This document shows positions 59,770-64,000 of a DNA stretch of 64,000 bases, piece after piece. The first letter of the stretch is position 1. Each line of letters starts with the position of its first letter. The position numbers were made by a program, and so were the translations under genes. The stretch comes from Diadema setosum (Eukaryota; Echinodermata; Echinoidea; Diadematoida; Diadematidae). The DNA is taken from assembly GCF_964275005.1 (NCBI RefSeq), contig NC_092688.1, positions 18,134,403 to 18,198,402 of the forward strand, given 5' to 3'. Under the pieces are notes generated by a model, which was given only the letters and a program-made list of their open reading frames with translations, had not been told where the DNA came from and did no database searches.

Positions 59770-61376
59770 CTCCATACGATATTTTACACTTTTGCATTTG
59801 AACATCTATGAACTGGTTACACGGGGTACAGAGTTTCAGAATTTACAGTGATTGATGTTTTCAAAATGACAGTGAACAAGGATGATGACTTAGCAGCTTC
59901 ACATAAGAATGGTTGGATGCTCATGGAAGCAAAATAAAAGAAGATAAATTCTACACAGGTGAACTTGTTAGTGGTATCATAATGGCATTATATTGCTACA
60001 TTACTGGAATATGTGAGCCTCCATCCCTACGTCACCATCCTCATTCAGTGTATTATGTTTTTGGTTTTTCATAGTGTTGTTTTAACTGCCCAAGGACCAT
60101 GATAAATTCCACAAATCTATACATGGCACTATCGATTTATGTACTACATGATGTGAAATCATATAAATTGTCTGGAATGCCCCTTTAACTGCAATGAAAC
60201 AGGTGATTTCTTTCACACAACACACAAGGATGCCCTACAGTGATGGGATTAAAGACAACTTTCGCTAACATCATCAGAACTGCTATCGCAAACTTTAAAC
60301 TGATCAACCCAGTCCAATTTTGTGGACGAACAATTCTTGTTCAAGCAGTAAGCAGCCTTCAATATATATATATTTGACCTACATATGTATTTGCATAACC
60401 GAACAACATGCAAGTCAATTTTCCGGCTTGTGCTTAATACACCTGCGGTATTTCTACTCGCCGTGAATTATTGTCGCTTCTTCCACGTCATGTTGGCAAA
60501 GAGCAGGATGAGGAAAAACTGCCTTTGGAATGACGTCCCATATTCGATAACCTGCCTCTGGCAAGTTTAGTACAAATTCACATCACATACAGGAGTTATC
60601 CTCAACGGTAATTGCTTTTGCATTCCGACGCTTCTGAAACCAGAACAGCAATAACGCATCCGAGTCCCACCATCATAACACTTTCCCTTTGACCTTTGCA
60701 GATATGAAAAAAAAAAAGACAAATTTCAAAGTTACAGCGCTCAGACGGCAGACGCTAAAATGGCCACAAATATTTTGGACAGGTACAAATTTGTTGCTCA
60801 CAGCAATTTGCAGAGTGCGACTGTACCAAATGGCAGCAATATTTGCCGGTAAAGTCACATGACCTTTATTGTTTTGGACCTACGTAACATCAGGGGAATG
60901 GCTCATCAAACCACAGTGTGGGTTGTTATATGATATAAAGAAAAAGCTAGAAGATATAAACAAAAAATAGAGACATAAGAAAAACAAAGTGTTTAAATGA
61001 TAAAAGAGAAGAACTAGATTTTAAAAAAAAAATGAGTTTTATTGTATCCGCTAGTGCAGATGGATATAAGTTACAGTGAGGCTATCTGGTGATTTGCATG
61101 TACATGATTTAGGCTTACAGAAAGGGAAAAAACAAGACTTGAAACCAATAATGTAGTCAGGAAATATGAATTTCTTTTTATAAGTACAATTTTTCTTCTT
61201 AACTCTTCTCTGATGTTACTTGACCGGAGAAAAGGACGCAAAGCAGGTAATTTGAAGTGGAAAACCCCGAGTATTATTACATCTACGCATCTTTGTGAGT
61301 TTGAATTAAGAAGTCAATCCTGATATGAGAGTTCAGATGGCTTGTCATACAAAGTCAGAGCAGCTTTGCATATTAA
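59770..61376. other. Unique sequence, nothing assigned
   Basis: A short GC-richer patch lies at 60385-60560. No exon of RSKR or any other gene recognised. Confidence 0.4.
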
Positions 61377-61770
61377 AGGGATCATATAGTAAGGTTGAGG
61401 TGAAGATTCAGCTTTTAACCTTTTTCAACAAACTAGAAACCTACTTAGAAACCACTTTATGAAATGTTAAGGAGCATACAATTCTAGATGAATTCAAAGT
61501 TTATTTGATGAAAATCAGTTTTGAAATGGCTAAAACATATAAAAACAAAGTAGAACCAAACAATCCCAATAAAAGGTGAGTCCCACCCTTTATTAGGATC
61601 GCTTTGTTTTTGGATATCTCAGCCATTTCAAAACCAATTTTCACCAGACAAACGTTGAATTCCTCTCAGAATTACATGCTATTTCACGAGATGTTTCTCA
61701 TTATCTCAAAAGAATCATCATCAAACACGGAAACCTGAAACCGAATCACAACTGAAACTGTACCATCCCT
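61377..61770. mobile_element. Palindromic TTAA MITE, family B, copy 3
   Basis: TTAA at 61373-61376 and 61771-61774. Ends AGGGATCATATAGTAAGGTT and the inverse of AGGGATGGTACAGTTTCAGT. Central hairpin CCCAATAAAAGGTGAGTCCC. Confidence 0.85.
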
Positions 61771-61774
61771 TTAA

Positions 61775-62681
61775 GTAAGTGCTGAAATAAGGAGACCATT
61801 GCGGCTATAAGATATAAAACAGGTTTCACCTTGCAGTGTCTTTGAGGATGAAAAAAACATCCTGCAAGCTGTAAGCTGATTATGGGTAAAGTATAATATG
61901 GCAATTATATGGCAACAATTTCGTTTTGGGGATGCTTAGCGATTCGAGATCATGCAGCTGCTGTTACCTGTCCAATGATTAAGCTAAAAATGAGGACCGA
62001 ATGGAAATCATCAATACCAAAAGATAAACAGTGTGAGAGAGAGATAAAGATAGCATGATGACATTTTGGGAAACAATCGTGGCCAGGATATGGTAGGGAG
62101 GTTGATTAACACTCCCCACATCTCTGATATGTCATGCTTTGATGACAATGCAACAATACAGTATCAGCTGATTGGGGGGGGGGGGGGGATTTTCCCTCTA
62201 GCTATGGAAGGAAGACAGGAAACGGGCAACAAAAGATGCACGGTCAGATTTCAAAGGCCTGCAGGTTTGACGATGGAAACTTTTGTAGGTTGTTGTCGTT
62301 TTTTTTTTGTTTTTTTTTGTCCCAGGGTCTCAGGTGTGAGAAACTGGTCTACTTTGGGCCCTCTCTCAGGAAGTTGTCTGTGTTTTGTTTTTCTTGGTCT
62401 TCCGAGTCACTTTCCCCCCAGTGTGCTAAACTTGGATGACACTTTCCTGCTGTTGTTGCTACGGAGACTGTCTCCCGGGGGATATTTTTCTTTCCAGGCT
62501 TTATAAGCAGTCTTGTTTGTGACAAACGTTATCATGTGTGTTTCTATATGACTAAGACACTGAGCCATCTTCAAACTATACCACTGATATTAATGTAAGC
62601 AGTGGCCATGTGACAGCACTAAAGTAACTTAGCTGGGGGGGGGGGGGGTATACCTTGAAAAGACATGTGTCATGCAGCAAC
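61775..62681. other. Unique sequence, nothing assigned
   Basis: G runs at 62175-62187 and 62636-62648. A 146-residue open frame (62066-62506) spans a G run and T runs and has no domain, so it is not called. Confidence 0.4.
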
Positions 62682-62685
62682 TTAA

Positions 62686-63249
62686 AGGACAAGTTCACCT
62701 TCATTAACATAAGGATTGAGAGAATGTAGCAATATTAGTAGAACACATCATTGAAAGTTTGAGAAAAATCAGACAATCTGTTCAAAAGTTATGAATTTTT
62801 GAAGCTTTTGTGCAGTCACCGCTGGATGAGAAGACTACTGCAGTGTATGATGTCACATGCGTACAACAATATAAGGAAAATATAAAGAGAATTTCACAAA
62901 ATTTCATCTTTCGAAAAAAAGTTCACAATGTCATTCCCTTGACTCGTTACTGACATATGTGATGGGTAATATTATTCCCATTGCCTTTAGAAAGAAGCAA
63001 GTCAGGTGCTCTTTTATTATGCGAAGAAAGTGAAAATATGTTGAATTTTCTTTACATTTTCTTTATACTGTTGTACTCATGACATCACAAGCCTTAGTAG
63101 TCTCCTCATCCAGTGGTTCCAACACAAAAGTTTTAAATATTCATAACTTTTGCATCGATTGTCCAATTTTCCTCAAACTTTCACTGATGTGTTCTACTAA
63201 TATTGCTGCATTCTCTCAATCCTTATGTTAATGAAGGTGAACTTATCCT
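62686..63249. mobile_element. Palindromic TTAA MITE, family A, copy 4
   Basis: TTAA at 62682-62685 and 63250-63253. Full length, very close to copies 1 and 2. Confidence 0.88.
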
Positions 63250-63253
63250 TTAA

Positions 63254-63860
63254 TGACATTCTCACAGGTCTACTGGTTTTGCTAAATAAGGTCCATCTTA
63301 GTGCTACATGCATACTAAGTAGATGAAGTATGTAATCCAGTACCGGATCAAAACTCAGTATAAAATGTGCTTCTGCTCTGTTATAGTATATCTTCAATTT
63401 CACATTTATAGACTGTTAATCGTGAACCTCCAATTTAATTGTACTACATAATGTGCTATGATGCAAATAATTCATGTAATCTTGTTGACACACTTTGTTA
63501 GATTTGTTATATTGTATTTAAAATGAAAAGCAGAAATAAAACTAAACTGCACTTAACTGAGCTCTCACACAAATTCATGAAATGATCTGTACTATGAGAT
63601 GGGTGCTATTCAAGATAAGCATATATCTGAAAATTATGAACATGATTAGGCACAGCCATGTTTTAAATTTGCAACAATGGTTAATCATTGTAATGAAAGA
63701 GCATGCTGTGTTTGACTTATCATGACCATATAAACACACATTTCATGTCTTGATCTGAGAAGTTCACATGATCATGACCATATTCATAGCACACATTTCA
63801 TGTTTTGGGAGAAGTTTAAATGGGTAATATTTGAGATTCACTGCTGAATCAGCACTACAC
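63254..63860. other. Unique sequence, nothing assigned
   Basis: AT-rich; two near repeats of CATGACCATAT, ACACATTTCATG at 63720-63750 and 63773-63802. Confidence 0.4.
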
Positions 63861-63864
63861 TTAA

Positions 63865-64000
63865 AGGACAAGTTCACCTTCATAAACATAAGCATTGAGA
63901 GAATGTAGCAATATTAGTAGAACACATCATTGAAAGTTTGAGGAAAATCAGACAATCCGTTCAAAAGTTATGAATTTTTGAAGTTTTTGTGCAGTAACCG
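63865..64000. mobile_element. Palindromic TTAA MITE, family A, copy 5, cut by the window end
   Basis: TTAA at 63861-63864, then AGGACAAGTTCACCTTCATA and the left arm as in copy 2 up to the window edge. Confidence 0.85.

Noticed and set aside
62066..62506. 146-residue frame on the plus strand
   Set aside because: Crosses a G run and T runs; composition is not protein-like and no splice sites or domain support it.

Overview
This is a eukaryotic nuclear genome window: AT-rich, intron-bearing and packed with transposon debris. It holds two recognisable protein genes. The repeat types (palindromic MITEs flanked by TTAA, pearl/Helentron-like tandem-repeat elements, poly-G tracts) and the gene structures fit a marine invertebrate, most likely a deuterostome such as an echinoderm. 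That assignment is inference; nothing here fixes the species.

Left part (1-6.1 kb): the end of a DNA transposon carrying seven ~170-bp tandem units, further poly-G/C repeats, a 0.65-kb inverted repeat, a decayed non-LTR retrotransposon 3' end on the minus strand, and a palindromic MITE.

Gene 1 (6186-14.36 kb, plus strand): COX6A, the nuclear-encoded mitochondrial cytochrome c oxidase subunit 6A. It is complete in three exons (114 residues) with a poly(A) signal at 14339. Intron 1 contains a 1.77-kb non-autonomous DNA transposon with a striking pair of GC-rich hairpins, a TTAA MITE, a perfect 19-bp inverted repeat and two abutting TA-flanked MITEs. Intron 2 holds two more MITEs.

Gene 2 (minus strand, 52.3 kb down to at least 25.4 kb): a ribosomal protein S6 kinase-related (RSKR/SgK494-type) AGC-family protein kinase. 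Five exons run from the end of the N-lobe through the catalytic loop, DFG and APE motifs to the C-lobe and a basic tail. The first exons (glycine loop, ATP-binding lysine) were not found and probably lie beyond 64 kb. A coding-like segment at 24184-24454, followed by about 8 kb of AT-rich sequence with little MITE or transposon content, may be its last exon and a very long 3' UTR.

The large RSKR introns hold the most interesting structure. Six non-autonomous elements of at least four unrelated sequence families share one architecture: a small 5' hairpin, a 10-11 base arm, tandem ~160- or ~320-bp units, a GACGG-type microsatellite, and a 3' stem-loop whose outer arm is exactly complementary to the 5' arm. 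All six lie antisense to the kinase. Two carry repeated DR1-type nuclear-receptor motifs. The right part (52.3-64 kb) is intronic or upstream sequence with TTAA MITEs, microsatellites and a few GC-richer, repeat-free islands. No tRNA, rRNA or CRISPR array was seen.
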